Counted from the first letter of the stretch, positions 1-8,006 are shown. The stretch is DNA of 30,983 nucleotides from Ignavibacteria bacterium UBA2333 (GCA_002344895.1 DDUR01000066.1:1-30983); one strand, 5' to 3'. The notes: generated by a model from the sequence alone, not told the origin. Numbers and translations: made by a program.

Positions 1-1
1 T

Positions 2-454
2 CCCGACGAGCAGTATCGACTTGTCCTTAAACGCACCGGTGATGTCTATCCGGTGGAGGACATCGAGATTGTTTCCGACGACGGAGCGATGGCACGTGAG
101 AACACAGAACCACTTCGCATCGTCGACCTCCGGTCCATGGATGGTATCACGCGCACATCCAGGGAGCAGGGTCTCAGTGTCTGGCCAAATCCTGCTTCCA
201 CACACGTGACCGTCGTTGTCGATCGCCGTGACGATGTCGTGACAAGCGCGCACAAATCGAACACCGCACCACGATACGTCGTGACCCTCCGCGATATCAC
301 CGGACGTGACATCTCCACTGTCCCGTGCTCAACCATCGACATTGTGCATTTTGACGTGAGTGAGCTCCCTGCGGGCTCGTATGCCATCACACTGAGTGCT
401 GTCGACGGCAGCGCAGCACCCGTGGCACATCAGCTCATCGTTATTACACGATGA
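2..454 (+). CDS. C-terminal part of a T9SS-secreted protein (5' truncated by window edge)
   Basis: The reading frame is open from base 2 to the TGA at 452-454, so only the last 150 codons are visible and the true start lies outside the window. The final ~90 residues look like a type A type IX secretion sorting domain. They begin with the VWPNPAS motif, typical of the first strand, then a segment ending DITGRDIS and the closing DVSELPAGSYAITL pattern. In this family the domain directs export across the outer membrane and is removed by the sortase-like PorU. The passenger domain is not in the window, so its function cannot be stated. A second protein with the same kind of domain is encoded at the other end of the window. 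The domain call is fairly secure; the biological role is unknown. Confidence 0.8.
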   Translation, partial: PDEQYRLVLKRTGDVYPVEDIEIVSDDGAMARENTEPLRIVDLRSMDGITRTSREQGLSVWPNPASTHVTVVVDRRDDVVTSAHKSNTAPRYVVTLRDITGRDISTVPCSTIDIVHFDVSELPAGSYAITLSAVDGSAAPVAHQLIVITR

Positions 455-488
455 CCAGCTAGATCCACTAACACGTACAACATCTTCA

Positions 489-514
489 GGGTCCGTTTCG
501 AAAGGAACGGGCCC
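489..514 (+). terminator. GNRA-capped hairpin after the first T9SS gene
   Basis: Bases 489-499 pair with 504-514 over 11 positions, two of them G-U, closed by a GAAA tetraloop. It lies 35 bp after the stop codon and upstream of the rpsL promoter. No T tract follows, so it may be a processing or stability structure, or a weak terminator. Confidence 0.5.
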
Positions 515-538
515 GGGGGAGGTGGAATTGGTGAGATA

Positions 539-556
539 ATGTCACCCAGCGTCACC
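539..556 (-). repeat. short copy of the TKACGCTGGS decamer repeat (inverted)
   Basis: The minus strand here reads GGTGACGCTGGGTGAC, about one and a half copies of the decamer found four times in tandem at 29071-29110 and at 30751-30790. It lies between the first T9SS gene and the rpsL promoter. With so few units this copy is the least secure of the family. Confidence 0.45.
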
Positions 557-559
557 CCA

Positions 560-591
560 TTTGGTTTTTCCACTCCTACCCCGTACTTTTG
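560..591 (+). promoter_or_regulatory. Bacteroidota-type promoter for the str operon
   Basis: TTTG at 560-563 and TACTTTTG at 584-591 are 20 bp apart and match the TTTG / TAnnTTTG promoter of Bacteroidota. Transcription would start near 597, giving an rpsL leader of about 75 nt. It is the only such pair seen upstream of rpsL. Confidence 0.7.
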
Positions 592-672
592 TCGGCTCTA
601 ACGGCGTGGACTCCCAACCATGCCAAATTGATCGTTTCCATTCCCGCCCATCGACCGACCGAACATCAGGTT

Positions 673-1071
673 ATGCCAACAATCAGTCAGCTTGTCCGCA
701 AGGGCCGTACGGCCATCAAGGTAAAGAGCAAATCCCCAGCACTGCAGTCCTGCCCGCAAAAGCGTGGCGTGTGTACGCGTGTGTACACGACAACACCGAA
801 GAAGCCGAACTCGGCTCTCCGGAAGGTTGCCCGTGTGCGTCTTACTAATCAGATTGAAGTGACGGCCTACATTCCAGGTGAAGGTCACAACCTCCAGGAG
901 CACTCCATTGTGCTTATCCGTGGTGGTCGTGTGAAGGACCTTCCGGGTGTGCGTTATCACATCGTCCGTGGTTCTGCCGATACCCAAGGTGTTGCGAACC
1001 GCAAGCAGGCGCGCTCGAAGTACGGTGCCAAGCGTCCGAAGCCAGGCGCACCGGCAACGGGCAAGAAGTAA
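673..1071 (+). CDS. rpsL: 30S ribosomal protein S12
   Basis: S12 sits at the decoding centre of the small subunit and affects accuracy and streptomycin response. The 132-residue product starts MPTISQLVRKG, the family's usual N-terminus, so the ATG at 673 is chosen over the longer open frame beginning at 589. The central block TTTPKKPNSALRKVARVRL and the GGRVKDLPGVRYH block are intact, with lysines at the two positions where resistance substitutions normally arise. It therefore looks like the streptomycin-sensitive form. It is the first gene of the str operon, about 75 nt downstream of the predicted transcription start, and is followed by rpsG after 50 bp. Confidence 0.97.
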   Translation: MPTISQLVRKGRTAIKVKSKSPALQSCPQKRGVCTRVYTTTPKKPNSALRKVARVRLTNQIEVTAYIPGEGHNLQEHSIVLIRGGRVKDLPGVRYHIVRGSADTQGVANRKQARSKYGAKRPKPGAPATGKK

Positions 1072-1121
1072 GGTTGAGGGAATTGGGAACACGAAACGAC
1101 ATTTAGTCAAGCGAAACGACC

Positions 1122-1589
1122 ATGCGTAAGAAAAAAGCAGACAAACGGCGGACAGCGCCGGATCCACGATTCAACGACGTCATCGTTGCCAAGTTCGTCA
1201 ACAACGTGATGGAGCAGGGCAAGAAGTCGACGGCTCGCAAGCTCGTCTATGAGGCCTTTGAAATCGTCTCGAAGAAGACAGAACAAGACGCACTGGAAAT
1301 CTTCCGTAAGGCTATGCAGAATGCAGCTCCTTCGGTAGAAATCCGCCCACGTCGTGTTGGTGGTGCCACATATCAGGTGCCGATGGAAGTACGCGAAGAA
1401 CGTCGTGTGGCCCTGGCCATTCGTTGGATCAAGAAGTACGCCACGGAGCGTCGTGACCGTTCATTTGCGCAAAAGCTCGCAAGTGAAATCATGGCTGCTG
1501 CCAACGGTGAAGGTGGCGCTATCAAGCGTCGCGATGAAATGCACCGTATGGCCGATGCCAATCGTGCATTTGCCCACTTCCGCTGGTAA
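1122..1589 (+). CDS. rpsG: 30S ribosomal protein S7
   Basis: S7 initiates assembly of the 30S head by binding the 3' domain of 16S rRNA and lies near the E site. The 155-residue length is standard. The N-terminus MRKKKADKRRTAPDPRF, the middle segment RPRRVGGATYQVPMEV and the end ANRAFAHFRW are characteristic. The gene sits between rpsL and fusA, as in most bacteria. No Shine-Dalgarno motif is evident before the ATG (aagcgaaacgacc), which is usual for Bacteroidota. In E. coli S7 represses its own operon through the rpsL-rpsG spacer. The 50-bp spacer here has no obvious long stem, so that control cannot be inferred. Confidence 0.97.
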   Translation: MRKKKADKRRTAPDPRFNDVIVAKFVNNVMEQGKKSTARKLVYEAFEIVSKKTEQDALEIFRKAMQNAAPSVEIRPRRVGGATYQVPMEVREERRVALAIRWIKKYATERRDRSFAQKLASEIMAAANGEGGAIKRRDEMHRMADANRAFAHFRW

Positions 1590-1633
1590 GGCGGAGAAAC
1601 TGTTCATTGACAACGGAACGATAGAACGACGAC

Positions 1634-3682
1634 ATGCCGCGTAGCGTCGCCATAGACCTCGTGCGGAATATCGGCATCATGGCTCACATCGATGCAGGTA
1701 AAACCACAACGACAGAACGAATCCTGTACTATACGGGAGTCCTTCATCGTATGGGTGAGGTTCACGAGGGTACGGCCTACACGGACTACATGGACCAGGA
1801 AAAGGAGCGGGGGATTACGATTACCTCTGCTGCCGTTACCTGTCACTGGAAAAATCATGTCGTCAACATAATCGACACGCCCGGACATGTCGATTTTACC
1901 GCCGAAGTACAGCGGTCACTACGTGTTCTTGATGGAGCGATTGCACTCTACTGTGCCGTCGCCGGAGTTGAGCCGCAAAGTGAAACCGTCTGGCATCAGG
2001 CGAATCAGTATCACGTCCCACGTATCGCCTTTGTGAACAAGATGGACCGCGTTGGTGCGGATTTCCATCGAGTGTTGACGATGATGCGTGATCGACTCGG
2101 CGCAAAGCCTGTCGCAGTACAGATTCCAATTGGATCAGAAGACACCTTTGTTGGTGTGATAGATCTTCTTGAGCGTACCGCACGATACTTTGCGACGGAC
2201 GATGGTGACGAGATAACAACGGGAGACGTGCCAGCCGATATGGTTGAAGCGATGGAGACGGCTCGCACAGCACTCGTTGAAAGTATTGCTGAGTACGACG
2301 ATGCAATGCTGGAGGCCTATCTCAGTGGAGAAGATATCTCTGCTGAAGCCATTCGAAAGGCCGTACGTTCTGCAACGTTGCATCTCAAGATCACACCGAT
2401 CTTCTGCGGTTCAGCGTTTAAGAACAAAGGTGTTCAGCTCCTCCTTGATGGTGTGCTTGACTACTTGCCATCACCGCACGATGTTGGCCATACGCATGGA
2501 TTTGATCCGAAAAATCCTGACCGTGACATCACAAGAGCGCCAAAGGATGATGAACCATTTTCGGCATTGGCGTTTAAGGTTATCACCGACCCCTTTGTAG
2601 GACGGCTAACCTTTATCCGCATCTACAGTGGTACACTGCGAGCAGGCGAACAAATTTATAATATCACGAATGATCGTAAGGAACGAGCTGGCAAGCTCCT
2701 CCGCATGCAGGCGAACAAACGTGAAGAAATTGAAGAAGTGTTTGCCGGCGACATCATCGCTGTGCCAGCATTAAAGTTTACAAGAACTGGTGATACCATT
2801 TGTGACGCAAAGGCTCCGATACTTCTCGAGCCGATCACATTTGCTGAACCAGTGATCAATCAGTCTGTCGAAGCCAAAACAATGGCTGATCAGGACAAGT
2901 TGACGGAATCCTTACGCCGGATCTCTGATGAAGATCCAACGTTTCGATTCCGATCCGATGAAGAGACAGGACAAACAATTATCAGCGGTGTTGGCGAACT
3001 CCATTTAGAGATCGTTGCAGACCGACTGAAACGTGAGTTTAATGTCCCAGTTAAGGTAGGAAGGCCACAGGTAGCCTATAGAGAAACGGTGACTTCGCCA
3101 GCACGGCACGACGGACAGTTTGTGCGTACGGCCACTGGGAAGAACCAATTCGGACAGGTAACCATAGAAGTACGTCCGAACACGCAGGGAAAAGGTCTTG
3201 AGTTCGTAAATGAACTCGCACCCGGGATACTTCCCGACGTGTACGTGAAGAGCGCAGCACAGGGGGCTTTAGAGTCCCTCAAGGTTGGACCCGTCGCAGG
3301 ATACCCCATGATTGATATCGTGGCCGTCCTGGTTGACGCGGAGTATCAAGAAGAAGACGCAACAGAGATGGCTTATGCCATCGCTTCCTCGATCGCTACA
3401 AAGGATGCAGTCCGGATAGCCTCGCCGGTTATCATGGAGCCCATCTTTCGAGTCGAGGTAGTTACGCCCGAGGAGTACGTGGGTGAGGTCATCGCTGATC
3501 TCAGTTCACGGAACGGCAGGATTGACGGCATTGAAATGCGCGACATCCTGCAAGTTGTGACGGCAATGGTGCCGCTGTCTCAGCTATTCGGCTACGTGAC
3601 GCAGTTGCGATCGCTTACGCAGGGGCGTGGCTCATACACCATGGTGTTTAGCCACTACGAACCTGCCGTGACGCGCCGGTAA
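1634..3682 (+). CDS. fusA: translation elongation factor G
   Basis: EF-G is the GTPase that drives ribosomal translocation and, with RRF, ribosome recycling. The 682-residue protein is slightly shorter than the usual 690-700. The P-loop AHIDAGKTTTTER (about residues 17-29), the switch region RGITITSAA, DTPGH and NKMD are all present, followed by domain II, the domain III GVGELHLEI segment, and the domain IV/V end with VVTPEEYVGEV and QLRSLTQGRGSY. The position after rpsG is canonical. By eye its codon use is less biased than that of tuf and the ribosomal genes, with more A- and T-ending codons. It is the only EF-G in the window. A divergent paralogue cannot be excluded, but str-operon placement favours the housekeeping copy. 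Confidence 0.95.
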   Translation: MPRSVAIDLVRNIGIMAHIDAGKTTTTERILYYTGVLHRMGEVHEGTAYTDYMDQEKERGITITSAAVTCHWKNHVVNIIDTPGHVDFTAEVQRSLRVLDGAIALYCAVAGVEPQSETVWHQANQYHVPRIAFVNKMDRVGADFHRVLTMMRDRLGAKPVAVQIPIGSEDTFVGVIDLLERTARYFATDDGDEITTGDVPADMVEAMETARTALVESIAEYDDAMLEAYLSGEDISAEAIRKAVRSATLHLKITPIFCGSAFKNKGVQLLLDGVLDYLPSPHDVGHTHGFDPKNPDRDITRAPKDDEPFSALAFKVITDPFVGRLTFIRIYSGTLRAGEQIYNITNDRKERAGKLLRMQANKREEIEEVFAGDIIAVPALKFTRTGDTICDAKAPILLEPITFAEPVINQSVEAKTMADQDKLTESLRRISDEDPTFRFRSDEETGQTIISGVGELHLEIVADRLKREFNVPVKVGRPQVAYRETVTSPARHDGQFVRTATGKNQFGQVTIEVRPNTQGKGLEFVNELAPGILPDVYVKSAAQGALESLKVGPVAGYPMIDIVAVLVDAEYQEEDATEMAYAIASSIATKDAVRIASPVIMEPIFRVEVVTPEEYVGEVIADLSSRNGRIDGIEMRDILQVVTAMVPLSQLFGYVTQLRSLTQGRGSYTMVFSHYEPAVTRR

Positions 3683-3723
3683 TATACCGTCGTCACACGA
3701 AGCGAACGTATATGCATCGCGGA

Positions 3724-3744
3724 CCGAACCTCAAAAGGTTCCGG
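3724..3744 (+). terminator. small hairpin downstream of fusA
   Basis: GAACCT (3726-3731) and AGGTTC (3736-3741) pair around a CAAA loop, extended by two G-C pairs past a bulged C. It lies 41 bp after the fusA stop and upstream of the tuf promoter. It lacks a T tract, so termination here is only suggested. Confidence 0.35.
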
Positions 3745-3763
3745 CACCGGAGACGTGCGCCTA

Positions 3764-3793
3764 TTGCGCATTTCAAAAGTTTCCGTATCTTTG
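3764..3793 (+). promoter_or_regulatory. Bacteroidota-type promoter for tuf
   Basis: TTG at 3764-3766 lies 19 bp before TATCTTTG at 3786-3793, a full match to TAnnTTTG. Transcription would start near 3800 and give tuf a leader of about 136 nt. tuf, and possibly the S10 superoperon behind it, could thus be transcribed independently of rpsL-fusA. Confidence 0.7.
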
Positions 3794-3914
3794 TTTTCTG
3801 CACCGCGCGGAACGAAGCCTCGAGAGAAACAACATTCTCAACAAGCTTTGTAACCAAAACGGCGCAGAATGCAGGGAATCCCGCAGCGACGAAATATCCA
3901 GTAACAACCTTTCT

Positions 3915-3928
3915 ACTCCCTGAGGAGT
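3915..3928 (+). promoter_or_regulatory. hairpin covering the tuf Shine-Dalgarno-like motif
   Basis: ACTCC-CTGA-GGAGT forms a perfect 5-bp stem with a 4-nt loop. Its 3' arm contains GGAG, 8 nt before the tuf ATG. This could limit ribosome access. The stem is short, so it may equally be incidental. Confidence 0.35.
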
Positions 3929-3935
3929 CCGCCAC

Positions 3936-5144
3936 ATGGCAAAGGAAAAATTCGAGCGGAATAAACCGCACGTTAACGTGGGCACGATCGGCCACGTAGA
4001 TCATGGTAAGACCACGCTGACGGCCGCCATTACGATGGGCATGGCCAAGGCAGGTTTGGCCGAAAAGCGTTCGTTCGATTCGATCGACAACGCGCCAGAA
4101 GAAAAGGCACGGGGTATTACGATCGCTACGGCGCACGTAGAGTATGAGACGGCGAACCGTCACTATGCTCACGTCGACTGTCCGGGCCACGCTGACTATG
4201 TGAAGAACATGATCACGGGTGCCGCACAGATGGACGGTGCCATCCTCGTTGTCGCCGCTACGGACGGTCCGATGCCACAGACGCGTGAGCACATCCTGCT
4301 CGCACGCCAGGTAGGTGTACCGCGTATCGTCGTCTTCATGAATAAGATCGACATTGCCGATCCGGAGCTTGTTGACCTTGTTGAACTCGAAGTTCGTGAG
4401 CTTCTCTCGAAGTATGAGTTCCCAGGCGACGATATTCCGATCATTAAGGGTTCGGCTCTTCAAGCTCTCGACGCTGGTTCGTCCGATGATGCTGCGAAGG
4501 ACGATCCACGCCTGCAGTGCATCTATGATCTTATGGATGCTGTTGACAACTACATTCCGACGCCTGTTCGTGACGTCGACAAGCCATTCCTCATGCCGGT
4601 GGAAGACGTGTTCTCCATCACCGGTCGTGGTACGGTAGGTACGGGTCGTATCGAGCGCGGAATTGTAAAGGTCAACGATGAAGTTGAAATCGTTGGTTTT
4701 GGTCTTCAGAAGAAGAGCACGGTTACGGGCATTGAAATGTTCCGCAAGCTGCTCGATGAAGGTCAAGCTGGTGATAACGTAGGTCTGCTCCTTCGTGGTG
4801 TTGACAAGGAAGAACTCGAGCGTGGTATGGTTATCTCCAAGCCGGGCACGATTACGCCTCACCACAAGTTCAAGGCTCAGGCATACGTACTCACGAAGGA
4901 AGAGGGCGGACGTCATACGCCATTCTTCTCGAACTACCGTCCGCAGTTCTACTTCCGTACAACAGACGTTACGGGTGTTCTCTCCCTGCCAGCTGGCGTT
5001 GAGATGATCATGCCTGGTGACAACGTTGACAATCTTGAAGTTGAGCTCATCACGCCGGTTGCTATGGAAGAAGGTCTCCGCTTCGCTATCCGCGAAGGTG
5101 GCCGTACCGTTGGCGCAGGTGTTGTGACGGCAATCCTCCCGTAA
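3936..5144 (+). CDS. tuf: translation elongation factor Tu
   Basis: EF-Tu delivers aminoacyl-tRNA to the ribosomal A site as a GTP complex. At 402 residues it is slightly longer than the usual 394-396. Visible motifs are GHVDHGKT (19-26), RGITI in switch I, DCPGHADYVKNMITGAAQMDG, NKID, and the closing domain III ending REGGRTVGAGVVTAIL. Codon use is strongly biased (ACG for Thr, CGT for Arg), as expected for the most abundant protein. It is the last gene of the str group and has its own promoter and a long leader. A large 12-bp hairpin follows the stop. Start at ATG 3936 gives the standard MAKEKFERNKPHVN N-terminus. Confidence 0.98.
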   Translation: MAKEKFERNKPHVNVGTIGHVDHGKTTLTAAITMGMAKAGLAEKRSFDSIDNAPEEKARGITIATAHVEYETANRHYAHVDCPGHADYVKNMITGAAQMDGAILVVAATDGPMPQTREHILLARQVGVPRIVVFMNKIDIADPELVDLVELEVRELLSKYEFPGDDIPIIKGSALQALDAGSSDDAAKDDPRLQCIYDLMDAVDNYIPTPVRDVDKPFLMPVEDVFSITGRGTVGTGRIERGIVKVNDEVEIVGFGLQKKSTVTGIEMFRKLLDEGQAGDNVGLLLRGVDKEELERGMVISKPGTITPHHKFKAQAYVLTKEEGGRHTPFFSNYRPQFYFRTTDVTGVLSLPAGVEMIMPGDNVDNLEVELITPVAMEEGLRFAIREGGRTVGAGVVTAILP

Positions 5145-5166
5145 TCGAAATTTCACGCTGATTGGC

Positions 5167-5195
5167 AACGAGGGAAGGTCATTCCTTCCCTCGTT
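5167..5195 (+). terminator. 12-bp perfect hairpin between tuf and rpsJ
   Basis: AACGAGGGAAGG (5167-5178) pairs perfectly with CCTTCCCTCGTT (5184-5195) around a 5-nt loop, 22 bp after the tuf stop. Only two further T residues follow. It may be a terminator or attenuator for tuf, or a regulatory site in the leader of rpsJ, whose GTG start lies 44 bp downstream. No promoter of the TAnnTTTG type was seen between this hairpin and rpsJ, so some read-through is likely. Confidence 0.6.
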
Positions 5196-5239
5196 TCCGT
5201 CTCTGGACGAAAAGAACCCCCTACCAGGAGACTGAACGA

Positions 5240-5548
5240 GTGGCAACGCAACGCATTCGCATCAAACTTCGCTCGTACGATCACAATTTGATCGATCGGT
5301 CGGCGGAGCGCATCGTGCGCACCGTAAAGCAGACGGGCGCCGTTGTATCGGGCCCGATTCCGCTCCCGACGGAGCGTAGTGTATACACGGTGCTGCGATC
5401 GCCGCACGTGGACAAGAAGTCGCGTGAGCAGTTCGAAGCTCGGGTCCACAAGCGTCTTATCGACATCTTCAGCTCTACGCAGAAGACGATCGATGCGCTT
5501 ATGCGACTCGAATTGCCGGCCGGTGTTGATGTCGAAGTGAAAGTCTAA
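5240..5548 (+). CDS. rpsJ: 30S ribosomal protein S10
   Basis: S10 is a 30S head protein; in other bacteria it also pairs with NusB in antitermination (NusE). The 102-residue product begins (GTG) ATQRIRIKLRSYDHNLIDRSAE, the conserved N-terminus, and contains the loop PTERSVYTVLRSPHVDKKSREQFE. The frame is open upstream to 5162, but that extension would run through the 5167-5195 hairpin and shows no S10 similarity. The GTG at 5240 is therefore chosen, supported by AGGAG 9 nt upstream. It is the first gene of the S10-spc-alpha block and is followed by rplC after 14 bp. Confidence 0.96.
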   Translation: MATQRIRIKLRSYDHNLIDRSAERIVRTVKQTGAVVSGPIPLPTERSVYTVLRSPHVDKKSREQFEARVHKRLIDIFSSTQKTIDALMRLELPAGVDVEVKV

Positions 5549-5562
5549 TCGAAACGAAAGCC

Positions 5563-6183
5563 ATGAGCGCTATTCTCGGACGCAAGCTCGGCATGACGAG
5601 CATCTACACGGAAGACGGGCGTTTTGTCCCGTGCACCGTGATCGAAGCTGGTCCATGCCCTGTGGTGCAGATCAAGACGACGGAGAACGACGGTTACGAA
5701 GCCGTGCAGATCGGATATGAGGAGATTGCCGAGCGAAAGGTCAATCGGCCAATGAAGGGGCATTTCGCGAAGAACGACGCGCCCCTTTCGCGCCATCTCA
5801 AAGAATTCCGACAGCTGGTGGATAAGGTAAAGGCCGGTGACGTTGTCACGGTTGAAATGTTCTCCCAAGGCGATAAAATTAAGGTCTCGGCCACGAGCAA
5901 GGGCAAGGGCTTTCAGGGCGTTGTTCGCCGTCACCACTTCGGTGGTGTTGGTATGACAACGCACGGTCAAAGCGATCGACCCCGCGCTCCTGGATCCATC
6001 GGATCGTCATCCTTCCCGTCACGCGTATTCAAGGGAATGCGTATGGCCGGACGTATGGGCGGCACGCGGATCACGGTACGAAACCTCGAAATTCTCCGGA
6101 TTCTTCCGGACCAAAACATCATCATGGTGAGGGGCAGCATCCCAGGTGCGCTCAACTCCGTGGTGGAAATTGTCAAGCTGTAA
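5563..6183 (+). CDS. rplC: 50S ribosomal protein L3
   Basis: L3 binds 23S rRNA near the peptidyl-transferase centre and starts 50S assembly. The 206-residue product has the usual start SAILGRKLGMTSIY and the extended loop FQGVVRRHHFGGVGMTTHGQ, which reaches toward the catalytic centre, then RMGGTRITVRNLEI. Its length is normal. It lies 14 bp after rpsJ and just before rplD, the conserved S10-operon order. The glutamine of the THGQS motif, methylated by PrmB in other bacteria, is present. Confidence 0.97.
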   Translation: MSAILGRKLGMTSIYTEDGRFVPCTVIEAGPCPVVQIKTTENDGYEAVQIGYEEIAERKVNRPMKGHFAKNDAPLSRHLKEFRQLVDKVKAGDVVTVEMFSQGDKIKVSATSKGKGFQGVVRRHHFGGVGMTTHGQSDRPRAPGSIGSSSFPSRVFKGMRMAGRMGGTRITVRNLEILRILPDQNIIMVRGSIPGALNSVVEIVKL

Positions 6184-6196
6184 ACAGAAGACGACC

Positions 6197-6826
6197 ATGA
6201 CGGTAGACGTTCTCAAAAAGGATGGCACCAAGGCTGGCTCAGTCGAGCTACCTTCTTCCGTCTTCGGCATCGAGCCCAACGATCACGCGATGTATCTCGC
6301 AGTGCGCGCCTACCTGGCGCACCGTCGTCAGGGCACGCATAAGACGAAGACGCGTACCGAGGTGTCGGGCGGTGGTAAAAAGCCGTTCAAACAAAAGGGT
6401 ACCGGTGGTGCTCGTCGCGGTTCAAGCCGTTCCCCACTCATGCCGGGTGGTGGTACGATCCATGGACCAGTTCCGCACCTCTACACGGTAGATCTTCCCG
6501 TGAAGGTTCGACGTCTGGCACGGAAGTCCGCGCTGTCCCTTCGCGCTCGCGAACAAAATGTTGTTGTCATCGAAGATTTTTCGATGGACGCGCCGAAGAC
6601 AAAGGACATCGCCACGATGCTCAAGGCCATTAACCTTGACGGACATAAGGTTCTTGTTCTGCTTCCACAAGCAGATCAGTCAATCGTCCGCTCAGCTCGG
6701 AATATCGAAGGTGTTACAACCTTCCCTGCTGATAAGATCTCGGCGTATGACGTGTTGAGCCATGGCAAGCTTCTCATTTTCCGGAGCGCCCTTGGCACGC
6801 TCGAAACATCATTCGGTAGCAACTGA
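6197..6826 (+). CDS. rplD: 50S ribosomal protein L4
   Basis: L4 lines the peptide exit tunnel through its long loop. The start at ATG 6197 (MTVDVLKKDG) lies 13 bp after the rplC stop; the longer frame from 6146 would overlap rplC and has no L4 character. The 209-residue protein has the loop segment KTKTRTEVSGGGKKPFKQKGTGGARRG, the RRLARKSALSLRA helix and the closing Rossmann-like region VLVLLPQADQSIVRSARNIEGV. In E. coli L4 represses the S10 operon. No equivalent leader can be assigned here, because the block appears to follow on from tuf. Confidence 0.96.
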   Translation: MTVDVLKKDGTKAGSVELPSSVFGIEPNDHAMYLAVRAYLAHRRQGTHKTKTRTEVSGGGKKPFKQKGTGGARRGSSRSPLMPGGGTIHGPVPHLYTVDLPVKVRRLARKSALSLRAREQNVVVIEDFSMDAPKTKDIATMLKAINLDGHKVLVLLPQADQSIVRSARNIEGVTTFPADKISAYDVLSHGKLLIFRSALGTLETSFGSN

Positions 6827-6840
6827 GAGGCCGTCATAAC

Positions 6841-7143
6841 ATGATCACCGTACTTAAAAAACCGGTTCTCACGGAAAAGGCCACAAAGATTGGGTACCTC
6901 CGTCAGTACGTCTTCGAAGTCGATCCAAACGCTAATAAGCTGCAAATCACGCAGGCCATCAAACAAATGTTTGATGTTGAAGTTGCCTCCGTACGCACTG
7001 TGCGCACAAAGGGTAAGGTCAAGGCTCGTATGACACGCCGCGGCTATATGGTCGGCAAGACAAACCTCAAGAAAAAGGCCTATGTCACCCTCAAAGAAGG
7101 TCAGACGATCGACATCGTCTCCGGCGAGGGAGGAGAGGACTAA
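6841..7143 (+). CDS. rplW: 50S ribosomal protein L23
   Basis: L23 sits at the exit of the peptide tunnel and forms the docking site for trigger factor and SRP. The 100-residue product is typical: LKKPVLTEKATKIG at the start, then YVFEVDPNANKLQITQAIKQMFDV, and the KGKVKARMTRRGYMVG loop that reaches into the tunnel. It starts 14 bp after rplD and ends three bases before the rplB start, in canonical order. Confidence 0.96.
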   Translation: MITVLKKPVLTEKATKIGYLRQYVFEVDPNANKLQITQAIKQMFDVEVASVRTVRTKGKVKARMTRRGYMVGKTNLKKKAYVTLKEGQTIDIVSGEGGED

Positions 7144-7146
7144 ACC

Positions 7147-7983
7147 ATGGCAATTCGCACACTCAAACCGATTACACCAGGCACACGCTTTTACAGCGTA
7201 AGTGACTTTGCCGAAATCACGGCAACGAAGCCTGAGAAGAGCCTTCTCGAGCCACTCAAGAAGTCTGGTGGACGGAACAACACTGGCCGCGTTACATCAC
7301 GTCACCGTGGTGGTGGACACAAGCGCCAGTATCGTAAGATTGACTTTAAGCGCGACAAGAAGGATATCACGGCAACAGTTCTGACGATCGAATACGATCC
7401 GAACCGTACGTGCCGGATCGCCCTTGTCGAATATGCTGACGGTGAAAAGCGCTATATCATCGCACCAGAAAAACTGAAGGTTGGTCAAACAATCGTCAGT
7501 GGTGAAAATGTTGATTATAAAGATGGCAATGCAATGCCATTACGCAAGGTGCCTGTGGGCATGTTTGTGCACAACATTGAGATGAAGCCTGGTAAGGGTG
7601 GACAAATGGTTCGCTCGGCCGGTGCAAGTGCTCAGCTTGTCGGTATCGATGGTAACAAAGCCCAGCTGAAGCTCCCGTCAGGTGAGATTCGTATGGTTCC
7701 GGCTGACTGCCTGGCCACCCTGGGTGTTGTATCCAATGGCTCACACGAAAACATCCTGTACGGTAAGGCTGGCCGGAAACGTTGGCTCGGTATTCGTCCG
7801 CAGACACGTGGTATGGCTATGAATCCGATCGACCACCCCAACGGTGGTGGTGAAGGTCGCTCGAAGTCGGGTGGTGGTCGTCAGCATCTCCGCTCACCGT
7901 GGGGTCAACTGGCGAAGGGTCTCAAGACTCGTAAGAAGAAGAAGGCGTCGAACGATCTCATCATCCGTCGTCGTAACGGATAA
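7147..7983 (+). CDS. rplB: 50S ribosomal protein L2
   Basis: L2 is a core 50S protein needed for subunit association and peptidyl-transferase activity. The 278-residue length is standard. The N-terminal SGGRNNTGRVTSRHRGGGHKR segment, the central OB/SH3-like domains, and the C-terminal AMNPIDHPNGGGEGRSK motif with its functionally important histidine are all present. The basic C-terminus KTRKKKKASNDLIIRRR is also typical. The start codon follows the rplW stop by 3 bp, suggesting translational coupling. Confidence 0.98.
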   Translation: MAIRTLKPITPGTRFYSVSDFAEITATKPEKSLLEPLKKSGGRNNTGRVTSRHRGGGHKRQYRKIDFKRDKKDITATVLTIEYDPNRTCRIALVEYADGEKRYIIAPEKLKVGQTIVSGENVDYKDGNAMPLRKVPVGMFVHNIEMKPGKGGQMVRSAGASAQLVGIDGNKAQLKLPSGEIRMVPADCLATLGVVSNGSHENILYGKAGRKRWLGIRPQTRGMAMNPIDHPNGGGEGRSKSGGGRQHLRSPWGQLAKGLKTRKKKKASNDLIIRRRNG

Positions 7984-8006
7984 GGACTACGGAGTAAGGA
8001 ACACAC

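Noticed and set aside
598..1167. 189-codon minus-strand frame across rpsL
   Set aside because: It is antisense to a certain ribosomal gene, has no protein family resemblance, and covers the rpsL-rpsG junction.
3683..3935. tRNA genes upstream of tuf, as found in some bacteria
   Set aside because: No cloverleaf-forming sequence or T-loop GTTCRA motif was found in the 253-bp gap.
3712..3999. plus-strand frame between fusA and tuf
   Set aside because: It runs through the hairpin, promoter and leader and then into tuf out of frame; its composition does not resemble a protein.
3693..5246. 517-codon open frame on the minus strand opposite tuf
   Set aside because: It mirrors the strongly biased codons of tuf, has no recognisable domain, and tuf is certain.
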